In this document: one piece after another, positions 1-6,357 of the stretch
Layout: each line of letters starts with the position of its first letter
How positions within the stretch are numbered: the stretch's first letter is position 1
NCBI GenBank assembly: GCA_964464035.1
Contig: CAYXEN010000024.1
Span: forward strand, 1 to 32,876
DNA from: CAYXEN01 sp964464035
GTDB lineage: Bacteria; Krumholzibacteriota; Krumholzibacteriia; WVZY01
DNA length: 32,876 nucleotides
Direction: 5' to 3'
Notes under the pieces: generated by a model
What the model was told of the DNA's origin: nothing
The model's input: the letters and a program-made list of their open reading frames with translations, nothing else
The model's database searches: none
Position numbers and translations under genes: made by a program

Positions 1-54
1 AGCACTTGTCTGGCAGACAAGAGGTCACGGGTTCGATCCCCGTCAACTCCACCA
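1..54 (+). tRNA. tRNA-Ala (anticodon GGC), 3' part only
   Basis: The window opens inside a tRNA. The anticodon stem CTTGT/ACAAG encloses the seven-base loop CTGGCAG, giving anticodon GGC after the invariant T33, which reads the alanine codon GCC. The T arm is ACGGG/CCCGT around TTCGATC, and the acceptor strand CAACTCC is followed by A73 and an encoded CCA. Position 70 is T, compatible with the G3:U70 pair that marks alanine tRNAs, but the 5' half with position 3 lies outside the window. A run of eight T starts right after the CCA. Confidence 0.93.
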
Positions 55-107
55 TTTTTTTTGCTCTCCGCTGGATCCGAGGTGTATTTTCATAAGCGGC
101 TTCCGAA

Positions 108-116
108 TGTATAATC
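108..116 (+). promoter_or_regulatory. Putative sigma-70 -10 element (TGTATAATC) before the glmU-like gene
   Basis: A perfect TATAAT (110-115) sits about 40 bases upstream of the glmU-like start. The -35 region at 87-92 (TTTTCA) is weak. The same nine bases TGTATAATC occur before the PorV-like gene and the GGDEF gene. Confidence 0.5.
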
Positions 117-154
117 CGTGATGTGCCCGAGGTGCCCGGAGGAGGGTGCGACGA

Positions 155-1618
155 TTGAATGAATCGGTCTGCATATTCGAAGACAAGAAATTCTCGAACT
201 TCTTTCCCTTGTCCTTGACCCAGCCGGTCTTCGAACTGCGCATCGGATGTCAGAATTTGAGGTTGCGTATGCTCGACGACCTCGTGGCCCCCGCCCAGAG
301 CGTCATATGCCGGGATTACCTGGCGGAACCCCTGGCGGCGAGATACCCTGATCTCAAGATAAACGATCTGCCTGATCCGCCCGGTGATGGGGGCGTGGAA
401 GAAGCATCGATTGTGTTCTTGAACGGCAGGCTGCTTTGCTACGAAGACGAGGTCGCAAGGCTCCTTGAGGAGATCCCGCCCAACGGCATAGGCGTCAAGG
501 GCGGATACGTGGTCGGGGCCCGGCTGTCGAGGCCCGTAGCAGTCGAGTTCGCAGACTACATAAGAAAGAGGATATCCGAAGAGGCGCTCGCGCGACTCTG
601 CGAAGAGCTCAAGCAGCACAAGGAATCCAAGGTCGAAAGCCGTCCCAGGAGCACCGAGGAGCTGATCATGGCCCGCGGCCCGGCCGAGGGATCCTACGAG
701 GACGATCACGAGACGGGCCAGGACGATGTCGTCGAGAAACTGCCCAAGGACCTCACTTCGCTCATAGAACGCCACGGCCTCAAGGTGGTCACCACGCAGG
801 ACGCCAGGCTGATATCTTTCCCCTGGCAGTTGATAGAAGAGAATTCCAAGGCCATCGAAGACGATTTCATGAAGCTGCCTTTCCGAGGGCAAGCCGAGGA
901 GTCCATCGTTTTCGGGAGCGTCCAGCTGGTGGGGGAGGAGAACATCGTGATCGGGGAGGCTTCCGTGATCAAACCGGGCGTCGTTCTCGACGCCTCTTCC
1001 GGGCCGATAATAATCGGCGACGGAACGATGGTGATGGCGAATGCCACGATCACGGGGCCCGTGTACGTGGGCAAGCAGAGCCTCGTCAAGCCCGGGGCGA
1101 AGATCCTCCAGGGGACCTCGATCGGCGATGTCTGCAAGATCGGCGGGGAAGTCGACGAGTCGATATTCGCCTGCTATTCGAACAAGCAGCACGACGGCTT
1201 CATAGGGCATTCTTACATAGGCGAGTGGGTGAACATAGGAGCCGGAGCGAACAACAGTGATCTCAAGAACAATTACAGCCCGGTGAGGATGTGGTGTGCC
1301 GGCATGGTTCGCGAGACGGGCAGGCAGTTCCTGGGGCTCATCATGGGCGACCACACCAAGACCGGCATCAACACGATGTTCAACACCGGGACCGTGATCG
1401 GTTTCAACTGCAACATATTCGGCAGCGAGCCTCCACCCAAGTTCGTTCCCAGTTTCTCATGGGGATCGAGCAAGGGATTCGAAGTATATGATCTCGAAAA
1501 GGGGATGCAGACGGCCGAGATCGTGATGGATCGAAGAGAAGTGAAGTTCGGCAAGGCCCACAAGCAATTGTTCAAGAAAATCTTCGAGATTTCCCGGCTC
1601 AGTTCGAGGAACGTCTAG
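155..1618 (+). CDS. GlmU-like sugar-nucleotidyltransferase/acetyltransferase, Bacteroidetes type
   Basis: Resembles the alternative GlmU family of Bacteroidetes, thought to make UDP-N-acetylglucosamine for peptidoglycan and LPS. The first ~200 residues are a divergent nucleotidyltransferase-like domain starting VCIFEDKKF and lacking the classical GxGTRM loop. A charged linker follows (about 200-240), then a left-handed beta-helix of hexapeptide repeats from about 265. Diagnostic family blocks are YSNKQHDGF (about 340), NNSDLKNNY, GDHTKTGINTMFN (about 398) and FVPSFSWG near the C-terminus. TTG at 155 is preferred because the strong GGAGGAGGG at 138-146 lies about 9 bases before it. GTG at 146 is in frame but abuts that ribosome-binding site. 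At ~487 residues it is longer than typical relatives because of the linker. The family call is firm; bifunctional activity is inferred. Confidence 0.85.
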   Translation: MNESVCIFEDKKFSNFFPLSLTQPVFELRIGCQNLRLRMLDDLVAPAQSVICRDYLAEPLAARYPDLKINDLPDPPGDGGVEEASIVFLNGRLLCYEDEVARLLEEIPPNGIGVKGGYVVGARLSRPVAVEFADYIRKRISEEALARLCEELKQHKESKVESRPRSTEELIMARGPAEGSYEDDHETGQDDVVEKLPKDLTSLIERHGLKVVTTQDARLISFPWQLIEENSKAIEDDFMKLPFRGQAEESIVFGSVQLVGEENIVIGEASVIKPGVVLDASSGPIIIGDGTMVMANATITGPVYVGKQSLVKPGAKILQGTSIGDVCKIGGEVDESIFACYSNKQHDGFIGHSYIGEWVNIGAGANNSDLKNNYSPVRMWCAGMVRETGRQFLGLIMGDHTKTGINTMFNTGTVIGFNCNIFGSEPPPKFVPSFSWGSSKGFEVYDLEKGMQTAEIVMDRREVKFGKAHKQLFKKIFEISRLSSRNV

Positions 1619-1621
1619 CAA

Positions 1622-1646
1622 CGACGGGCACCCGTCGACCGCTTTT
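1622..1646 (+). terminator. Candidate intrinsic terminator after the glmU-like gene
   Basis: Three bases after the stop codon, CGACGG (1622-1627) pairs with CCGTCG (1632-1637) around the loop GCAC, followed after five bases by TTTT. The stem is short but GC-rich and well placed. Confidence 0.5.
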
Positions 1647-1971
1647 CTCCATCGCGGGCCCCCATCCAGCCTTCATCGCAACCGCGGGGAACGACGGGGC
1701 GGAATCCAATCTCCCACCTTCGATCGACAGGCATTTTTCCGCGGAGCCACCGCCCGGCGGACGCTGTCCCATCATCCTGAAATGGTTGAACTTGCGGTCA
1801 TCATTGCAACCGGCGTGGGCGAGTTCCCCCGGAACGGCCGATTGCGGTTTGGGCTCCACGGGCGGCAACGATTCGCGCAGGCAATTCAAATGTCAGGATT
1901 TCAACAACTTACAGCGGGTATCCAACCGGCTTCGGCTGGAGCCGGCGGCCCTTTCGCGGTGGCATGCGACT

Positions 1972-1980
1972 TGATATAAG
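1972..1980 (+). promoter_or_regulatory. Putative extended -10 promoter for the rod-shaped RNA
   Basis: TGA-TATAAG forms an extended -10 (TGN then TATAAG at 1975-1980); no good -35 is seen. A start about seven bases on, near 1987, would put the 5' end just before the left arm of the inverted repeat at 1997. Confidence 0.35.
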
Positions 1981-1986
1981 GCAAAG

Positions 1987-2097
1987 CGAAGATAGAGTTC
2001 CCGACTTTGCTCGTGTATTGTTAGGCGTGGGCCCATTCCTCGGATAGATGCTGTGTTTCACGGTTCCTAGCACACGACAAAGTGGGGAACTTTTCTT
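1987..2097 (+). ncRNA. Candidate small structured RNA (long rod-like hairpin), unidentified
   Basis: Left arm 1997-2016 pairs with right arm 2072-2090, with one G-G mismatch (2003/2084) and one bulged C (2010). The rod continues after a three-base bulge (2017-2019) with 2020-2025 against 2066-2071, and after a bulge on the other side (2063-2065) with 2026-2029 against 2059-2062. That is nearly 30 pairs. TTTTCTTT follows at 2091-2098, as at an intrinsic terminator, and an extended -10 lies just upstream. It has the rod shape of SRP or 6S RNA, but the SRP tip motif (GGAAGCAGCC-like) is absent and it is shorter than usual 6S RNA. The other non-coding bases (1647-1971) show no gene or structure I can support. 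It could instead be a terminator or a leader of sppA. Confidence 0.45.
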
Positions 2098-2110
2098 TGG
2101 TCCTGTCTTG

Positions 2111-2140
2111 TTGACAATAGGCGCACCCCTTTGCTATCGT
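2111..2140 (+). promoter_or_regulatory. Sigma-70 promoter for sppA
   Basis: TTGACA at 2111-2116, an 18-base spacer, and TATCGT at 2135-2140 preceded by TGC, an extended -10. It lies 46 bases before the chosen sppA start, which argues against the longer in-frame ORF beginning at 2048. Confidence 0.6.
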
Positions 2141-2185
2141 CCGCTGGATCCCCGGATCATCAAACCCTGCGACTTCGAGGAGAGA

Positions 2186-3064
2186 ATGGCCAAGAACAAG
2201 AACATACTTTTCGTCGTGCTCTTCAGCGGGGCTTTCCTGGTGGCGATGGCTTTTCTCCTCGTCTACATCGCGAGCTTCTACTTGTTTCAGAAGGACATAA
2301 CCTTCGGGCGTGCCGTGGCCGTAGTCGATATAACCGGCGAGATATTCTACGACCAAAGCAAGATCGAGGAGCTCGAGGACTACGCGGCGAACGACCATGT
2401 AAAGGCGGTTGTCCTGCACATAAACAGCCCGGGAGGGGGAGTGGCGGCATCCCAGGAACTCTATCACACGGTGAGAAGGCTTCGCGCGAAAAAGCCGGTG
2501 GTCGCATGCATGGGTGAGGTGGCTGCATCAGGGGGATACTACGTCGCTTGCGCCGCCGACTCGATCGTGGCCCACGAAGGCACGATAACAGGCAGCATCG
2601 GCGTGATAGCGACTTTCTTGAGGACCGAGGAACTCTTTCAGAAGATCGGCCTGGATGTCACCGTGGTGAAACGGGGCAAGTACAAGGACATAGGATCTCC
2701 CTACCGCAAGATGTCGCAGGAAGAGAAGGAGTACATCGGCAGATTGCTGGACAAGGTCTACAAGCAGTTCGTCGCGGCGGTGAGCGAGGGAAGGGGAATG
2801 AGCGAGTCCGAGGTCCTGGAGGTGGCCGAGGGCAGGTTGTTTTCGGGCGAGGAAGCCTTGGAGAAAGGTCTGGTTGACAAGCTGGGCACCTTGAAGGACG
2901 CCGTGGACATGGCGGCGAGGATGGGGGGCATAGAGGGCACGCCAAAGATAGTGCGCAGGAGGCCGCGGAAAACACTTCTGGAGCGCCTCTGGGGTGAGAA
3001 TGCGGCCAGGATCGGCCTGCCGGACCGGAGCCAGCGGATCGCCCTAAAATACATCGTGCCGTAA
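2186..3064 (+). CDS. sppA: Signal peptide peptidase SppA, S49 family, short form
   Basis: Membrane-anchored serine protease that degrades signal peptides after their release from exported proteins. A single N-terminal membrane segment (about residues 5-30) precedes one S49 domain. The nucleophile is Ser115 in AASGGYY and the general base is probably Lys167 in GKYKDIGSP, giving the usual Ser-Lys dyad spacing of about 52 residues. The block NSPGGG is also typical. At 292 residues it matches the short, Bacillus- or archaeal-like form rather than the tandem E. coli enzyme. ATG at 2186 is chosen because GAGGAGAG lies just upstream and a good promoter lies between the upstream in-frame ATG (2048) and this one. 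It is monocistronic by appearance, followed by the HU promoter. Confidence 0.92.
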   Translation: MAKNKNILFVVLFSGAFLVAMAFLLVYIASFYLFQKDITFGRAVAVVDITGEIFYDQSKIEELEDYAANDHVKAVVLHINSPGGGVAASQELYHTVRRLRAKKPVVACMGEVAASGGYYVACAADSIVAHEGTITGSIGVIATFLRTEELFQKIGLDVTVVKRGKYKDIGSPYRKMSQEEKEYIGRLLDKVYKQFVAAVSEGRGMSESEVLEVAEGRLFSGEEALEKGLVDKLGTLKDAVDMAARMGGIEGTPKIVRRRPRKTLLERLWGENAARIGLPDRSQRIALKYIVP

Positions 3065-3072
3065 ATTATTAT

Positions 3073-3101
3073 TTGACAACAAATCGGTTGTATGGTACTT
3101 T
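3073..3101 (+). promoter_or_regulatory. Strong sigma-70 promoter for the HU gene
   Basis: TTGACA (3073-3078), a 17-base spacer and TACTTT (3096-3101) preceded by TGG. Predicted start near 3108 gives a leader of about 138 bases. Confidence 0.65.
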
Positions 3102-3131
3102 GCCGAGTGAAGTCCGCTGACTCGTGCAGCA

Positions 3132-3204
3132 TGACAGGAACTTCAAGCAGGTCCGCAGCGTAGCGGAACTCGCAAGCAGGGCTTCGACTTTTCTGTCAAT
3201 TTTC
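3132..3204 (+). promoter_or_regulatory. Structured 5' leader of the HU gene
   Basis: TGACAGGAA (3132-3140) pairs with TTTCTGTCA (3190-3198), nine pairs with one G-U, enclosing an inner hairpin TCCGC/GCGGA (about 3152-3167) and a small AAGC/GCTT hairpin (about 3174-3184). AATTTT follows the closing stem. It could be an attenuator, an autoregulatory site or a stability element; no known riboswitch is recognised. Confidence 0.4.
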
Positions 3205-3245
3205 GTAGCAGGTATGTCTTTCAAACCTTGAACGGGGTGAAGGAA

Positions 3246-3527
3246 ATGACTAAAGCTGACCTGGTGGAAGAGATTTCGAGACAGACGGGGCTCAACAAGA
3301 AGGACACGAGCATTGTGGTGAATGAAATTATCGCTAATATCTGCAGGGCGCTTGCCGATGGAGACAAAGTGGAGTTGAGGGGGTTCGGGAGTTTCAAAGT
3401 TAAGGAGCGGAAAGCCAGAAAGGCGAGAAACCCCAGGACGGGAGCAGGCGTATTCGTGCCGGCGAAGCTCGTGCCCTATTTCAAGGCTTCAAACGAGTTG
3501 AAAACGAGAGTCAACAACCAGGGCTGA
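3246..3527 (+). CDS. hup: HU/IHF-family DNA-binding protein
   Basis: Small nucleoid protein that dimerises and bends DNA through two beta arms. The 93 residues begin MTKADLVEEI and carry the family marks GFGSF (central strand turn), RNPRTG at the tip of the DNA-inserting arm, and a C-terminal KASNELK helix. ATG at 3246 is chosen because HU proteins start exactly here; the in-frame TTG at 3228 would add six unsupported residues. GGGGTGAAGG lies just upstream. HU and IHF subunits cannot be separated from sequence alone, so hup is a family label. It has its own strong promoter and a structured leader, and is probably cotranscribed with the 31-residue basic protein downstream. Confidence 0.93.
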   Translation: MTKADLVEEISRQTGLNKKDTSIVVNEIIANICRALADGDKVELRGFGSFKVKERKARKARNPRTGAGVFVPAKLVPYFKASNELKTRVNNQG

Positions 3528-3565
3528 CAGGAGCGATTGCAGCCGCATCAAGAAGGATCAAGGAT

Positions 3566-3661
3566 ATGCCGTGCGGTAGGAAAAGAAAGAGAAAAAAGAT
3601 AGCAACGCACAAGCGCAAGAAGCGCCTCCGCAAGAATCGGCACAAGAAAAAAGGCCGCTGA
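3566..3661 (+). CDS. AURKAIP1/COX24-domain small basic protein (31 residues)
   Basis: A 31-residue protein of which over half is Lys or Arg, reading MPCGRKRKRKK, then IATHKRKKRLRKNRHKKK, then GR. It matches my memory of a tiny conserved Bacteroidetes family annotated with the AURKAIP1/COX24 domain (mitochondrial relatives and the actinobacterial bS22 protein are ribosome components). It is therefore probably a small ribosomal-subunit protein, but that is inference from the family. AGAAGGAT at 3551-3558 is a good ribosome-binding site eight bases before the ATG. It lies 38 bases after the HU stop, so it is likely cotranscribed. Genes this short are often missed in annotation. Confidence 0.85.
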   Translation: MPCGRKRKRKKIATHKRKKRLRKNRHKKKGR

Positions 3662-3734
3662 TTCTGATCATCGAAGTGTTGCCTTCATTCCGCCTGCTCA
3701 GTCTTTCCCGTGACCGCATTGGGCCGATAGGATC

Positions 3735-4094
3735 ATGAGAGAACGGAGAAGAGCAACTCGTGTCCCCGCCAAGCTTGCCATGGAGATCAGGCTTAGCGGG
3801 AAAGATATCGCGCATGCGGAGAGCATCAATATAAGCGCCAACGGAATCTATTTCACCTCGAATCTATTCATAGAACCACTGACGAAGCTGCAGATAACCC
3901 TGCTCTTGCCCAGGGAAGATTCGCTGGGGGGCTCGGAGGACAAGGTCATCTGCGAAGGCGTCGTAGTGCGCACCGAACCCGAGGCGAGGGAAGAGGGCAG
4001 GGACAGCTATGACATCGCCTGTTATTTCACTTCCATCACGGAAGATCATCGGGAAAAGCTCGAAACCTACATCCTGCGCCAGCTGGCTTTTTGA
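3735..4094 (+). CDS. PilZ-domain protein (likely c-di-GMP receptor)
   Basis: A stand-alone PilZ domain of 119 residues. PilZ proteins bind cyclic di-GMP and change motility, adhesion or secretion. Both ligand motifs are visible: RxxxR at Arg5-Arg9 (RRATR), and the second motif as Asn32-x-Ser34-xx-Gly37, where Asn replaces the more common Asp. The rest fits the beta-barrel and C-terminal helix of the fold. The ATG at 3735 has only a weak site (AGGAT) close to it, but a later start would lose RxxxR. It precedes a flagellar-chaperone-like gene and lies in a motility-type regulatory region, so it may act as a flagellar brake. A GGDEF cyclase that could supply the ligand is encoded at 16045. Confidence 0.85.
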   Translation: MRERRRATRVPAKLAMEIRLSGKDIAHAESINISANGIYFTSNLFIEPLTKLQITLLLPREDSLGGSEDKVICEGVVVRTEPEAREEGRDSYDIACYFTSITEDHREKLETYILRQLAF

Positions 4095-4106
4095 TCGATT
4101 TTAGCC

Positions 4107-4133
4107 TAAAGATCCCGCCTTTTCTGCCGATTA
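4107..4133 (+). promoter_or_regulatory. Sigma-28 (FliA)-type promoter
   Basis: TAAA (4107-4110), exactly 15 bases, then GCCGATTA (4126-4133). The FliA consensus is TAAA-N15-GCCGATAA, so eleven of twelve positions match with ideal spacing. The predicted start near 4140 gives a leader of about 46 bases to the FlgN/FliT-like gene, and a FliA-type sigma factor is encoded 6 kb downstream. Confidence 0.65.
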
Positions 4134-4186
4134 TCCTGGCAAACATCGGTTACCGTTCTCATGGATATCAGCCGAGGGAGGACAGC

Positions 4187-4495
4187 GTGGAAATCCTATT
4201 CTTGTACGAGAGACTGCATCACGTGGCCCAGAAGCAGCTGGCGGCGCTAAAGCGAATGGATTTCGGTGAGCTGGAAGAACTTACGAGCGAGCGGGAGACG
4301 GTGACCCGTGAACTCTGCGACAAGATACGCTCGATGGACCTCGGCGAGAACGACCTTCCGATCGGCATCAAGAACAAGATACACGAGGTGACCAGCGAGG
4401 TGCTTCGCATCGACCAGGAGATCAAGGATCTCCTACTGGAAGAGTTGAGCGAGAGGACGCTGGAACTCTCGGGATTCAAGAAGCTTCTCGACTAG
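4187..4495 (+). CDS. Putative FlgN/FliT-like flagellar export chaperone
   Basis: A 102-residue, apparently all-helical, charged protein with no membrane segment. The pattern of a helix, an acidic turn (MDFGELEELTSERE), and further long amphipathic helices resembles FlgN/FliT-type chaperones, which keep late flagellar substrates unfolded and bound for export. GTG at 4187 is chosen because GGGAGGA sits five bases upstream and the predicted sigma-28 start (about 4140) lies inside the longer in-frame extension from TTG 4091, which also has an unrelated hydrophobic composition. The sigma-28-like promoter supports a late flagellar role. Sequence similarity in this class is weak, so another small coiled-coil protein remains possible. 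Confidence 0.5.
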   Translation: MEILFLYERLHHVAQKQLAALKRMDFGELEELTSERETVTRELCDKIRSMDLGENDLPIGIKNKIHEVTSEVLRIDQEIKDLLLEELSERTLELSGFKKLLD

Positions 4496-4560
4496 CTCTA
4501 TACCCCCTCTTCGTTTCACCCCCGAAGAAGAACATTTGGTATTGCCCGGTCCCTTGCTCT

Positions 4561-4579
4561 GTGGTAAGAACTTAACCAC
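4561..4579 (+). repeat. Near-perfect inverted repeat upstream of the first kinase
   Basis: GTGGTAAG and CTTAACCAC form an inverted repeat with one extra base, centred near 4570 and about 57 bases before the kinase start. It could be an operator for a dimeric regulator or a small hairpin. No clear promoter was found in 4496-4635. A second weak inverted repeat, TCTTCG/CGAAGA, lies near 4508-4528. Confidence 0.3.
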
Positions 4580-4635
4580 CGGATAAACCGACGGCGAAAC
4601 CGATCGCTCGATCTCATGAACCCGGATCGAAAGAC

Positions 4636-6357
4636 GTGAAAGGAAAGAACAGGAGAAAAATCATCCGCCCGCCGGCGTCGAATGGGCCTCAACCAGGGAA
4701 CGATGTGCTTCACTCGCGCGACATCGGGCTGCTGAAAGAGGCTCTTCGCAAGCGCGTTTCCCATCTCACGGTTCTATACCAGATGGGTAGGGACATATCG
4801 GAGAACGAGAACTGGAGCGATGCGCTGGATCGCTTTCTCATGGCTCTCGTGAGATACATGCAGGCCGAGGGCGCAGCTTTGCTTCTTTTCAGCGGCAATC
4901 GAAGCGTTCTCACTCCCAGGGCCAGTTTTCAGGTGGACGAGGATACTCTCAACGCTTCATGCGATACGCTGCTGACCTCGTGGGAAAGTCATCCCAGGGC
5001 GCTCGAGATTCACAGCCTCGAGGGTTACGAGGACGGTGACAATTCGACGTGCCTCGAGAGGACGAAACCTTGGAGGATCAGCGTCATCCCCCTGAGGCAC
5101 CGCAACCGGGCGCTCGGATTCCTGATCCTGGAAAAGCTCTACGAATCCCCCGCCGAGTTCGAGATCGATTACCAGTTCCTCAACACCATCCAGACCATAT
5201 TCTCCGAGCAGGTAGCCAACGCGGCCTATATCAGCGAGCTCAGGAGATTGGGGCGTTTCAACAAGAAGGTTCTCGACAATATAAACAGCGGAGTGATCAC
5301 CACCGACACGCAAGGATTCGTGGACTTTTTCAACCACCGGGCGCGCGTGCTTTGCTCGCTTCTCGGGGAAAAACGAAGGATACACTTCAACGACATGTTC
5401 CAGAGCGACAGCTTCGATCGTGATTTTTTCAAGAAACTCATCGGGTCGAAGAAGGTGAACCACGTTCTCGAAGTCGAGGCGGCGCGTGACGAATCCGGTT
5501 TTTTTCCCGCCAGGCTCAGTACCAGCAAGATGGTCGACGAAAACCTCAACGGCGAGGTGATCGTCGCCATTTTCGAGGACCTGACCGAGCAGAAGGCCCT
5601 TGAAAAAGAGATAAGGCGGAACGATCGCCTGCGCACGCTGGGGCAGATATCGGCGGGCGTGGCGCACGAGATCAGGAACCCTCTCACCGGTATCGCAACC
5701 AGCGTCGAAGTCTTGGAAGGAAAACTCAAGGGAGACGACGATAAAAAGAAATTCATTCACGCCGTTCGTGACGAGATCAACCGCTTGGACAAGATCATAA
5801 AGAATCTGCTTGATTACGCCCGGCCGATGAAGCCCCGGATGAAAACGTGTTTCCTCGGTGACGTGGCGACTAGGGTCGTCAACCTGCTTTCCGAGAACGC
5901 GAGAAGAAAAGGGATAACGCTGAATCTCGTGGACAATTCGGGCGACATCTGCTGCCGAGCGGACGCCGACCAGATAACCCAGGTTGTGCTGAATATCGTT
6001 CTCAACGCCGTTCAGGCATGCAAGCAAGGGGACGAAATAAACGTCATCCTGAGCGGGACCCTGGAGGGAAGGAAGAAATTCGCCAGGATCGAAGTGATAG
6101 ATTCCGGCCCGGGTGTGCCGGAGGAGATACGCGGCAGCATGTTCGATCCTTTCGTAACCACAAGGACGAGGGGTACCGGGATGGGGTTGGCGATAAGCCA
6201 GCAGATCATCGAGGAGCACGAAGGCAAGATAAAATGTGATTTTCTGCCGAGAGGAACCAAGTTCACTATTCTCCTGCCGACTTCTCCGGCGGGTTCCAAG
6301 CGCGAAAAAGAGCAAAGGAGCGTCAAGCATGTCGAGAGCGATATTGGTCATAGATGA
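4636..6357 (+). CDS. Cytoplasmic sensor histidine kinase (GAF-PAS-HisKA-HATPase)
   Basis: A 573-residue NtrB/AtoS-type kinase with no membrane segment, so it should sense an internal cue. In order: a GAF-like domain (about 45-195), a PAS-like domain (about 200-310, with LDNINSGVITTDTQGFVDFF), HisKA with phospho-accepting His near 343 in AGVAHEIRNPLTG, then HATPase with the N box NIVLNAVQA (about 452), DSGPGVP, FDPFVTT and GTGMGLA (about 513). It starts with GTG at 4636 and no strong ribosome-binding site. Its last 29 bases overlap the following regulator, so the two are translationally coupled and almost certainly partners. The signal is unknown; flagellar assembly state is one possibility given the neighbours. 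Confidence 0.88.
   Translation: MKGKNRRKIIRPPASNGPQPGNDVLHSRDIGLLKEALRKRVSHLTVLYQMGRDISENENWSDALDRFLMALVRYMQAEGAALLLFSGNRSVLTPRASFQVDEDTLNASCDTLLTSWESHPRALEIHSLEGYEDGDNSTCLERTKPWRISVIPLRHRNRALGFLILEKLYESPAEFEIDYQFLNTIQTIFSEQVANAAYISELRRLGRFNKKVLDNINSGVITTDTQGFVDFFNHRARVLCSLLGEKRRIHFNDMFQSDSFDRDFFKKLIGSKKVNHVLEVEAARDESGFFPARLSTSKMVDENLNGEVIVAIFEDLTEQKALEKEIRRNDRLRTLGQISAGVAHEIRNPLTGIATSVEVLEGKLKGDDDKKKFIHAVRDEINRLDKIIKNLLDYARPMKPRMKTCFLGDVATRVVNLLSENARRKGITLNLVDNSGDICCRADADQITQVVLNIVLNAVQACKQGDEINVILSGTLEGRKKFARIEVIDSGPGVPEEIRGSMFDPFVTTRTRGTGMGLAISQQIIEEHEGKIKCDFLPRGTKFTILLPTSPAGSKREKEQRSVKHVESDIGHR

Noticed and set aside
55..62. Run of eight T after the tRNA as an intrinsic terminator
   Set aside because: No separate hairpin precedes it apart from the tRNA itself; it may aid termination but cannot be called from this fragment.
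1960..1974. Sigma-54-like TGGCATG-N4-TTGA in the glmU-sppA gap
   Set aside because: The -12 element ends in GA rather than the near-invariant GC, and it overlaps the TATAAG used for the RNA candidate.
2048..2185. N-terminal extension of sppA from ATG 2048
   Set aside because: It contains the sppA promoter and the right arm of the RNA hairpin and has no family similarity.
3723..3730. GCCGATAG resembling a sigma-28 -10 before the PilZ gene
   Set aside because: No TAAA 15 bases upstream, and transcription would start at or after the ATG.
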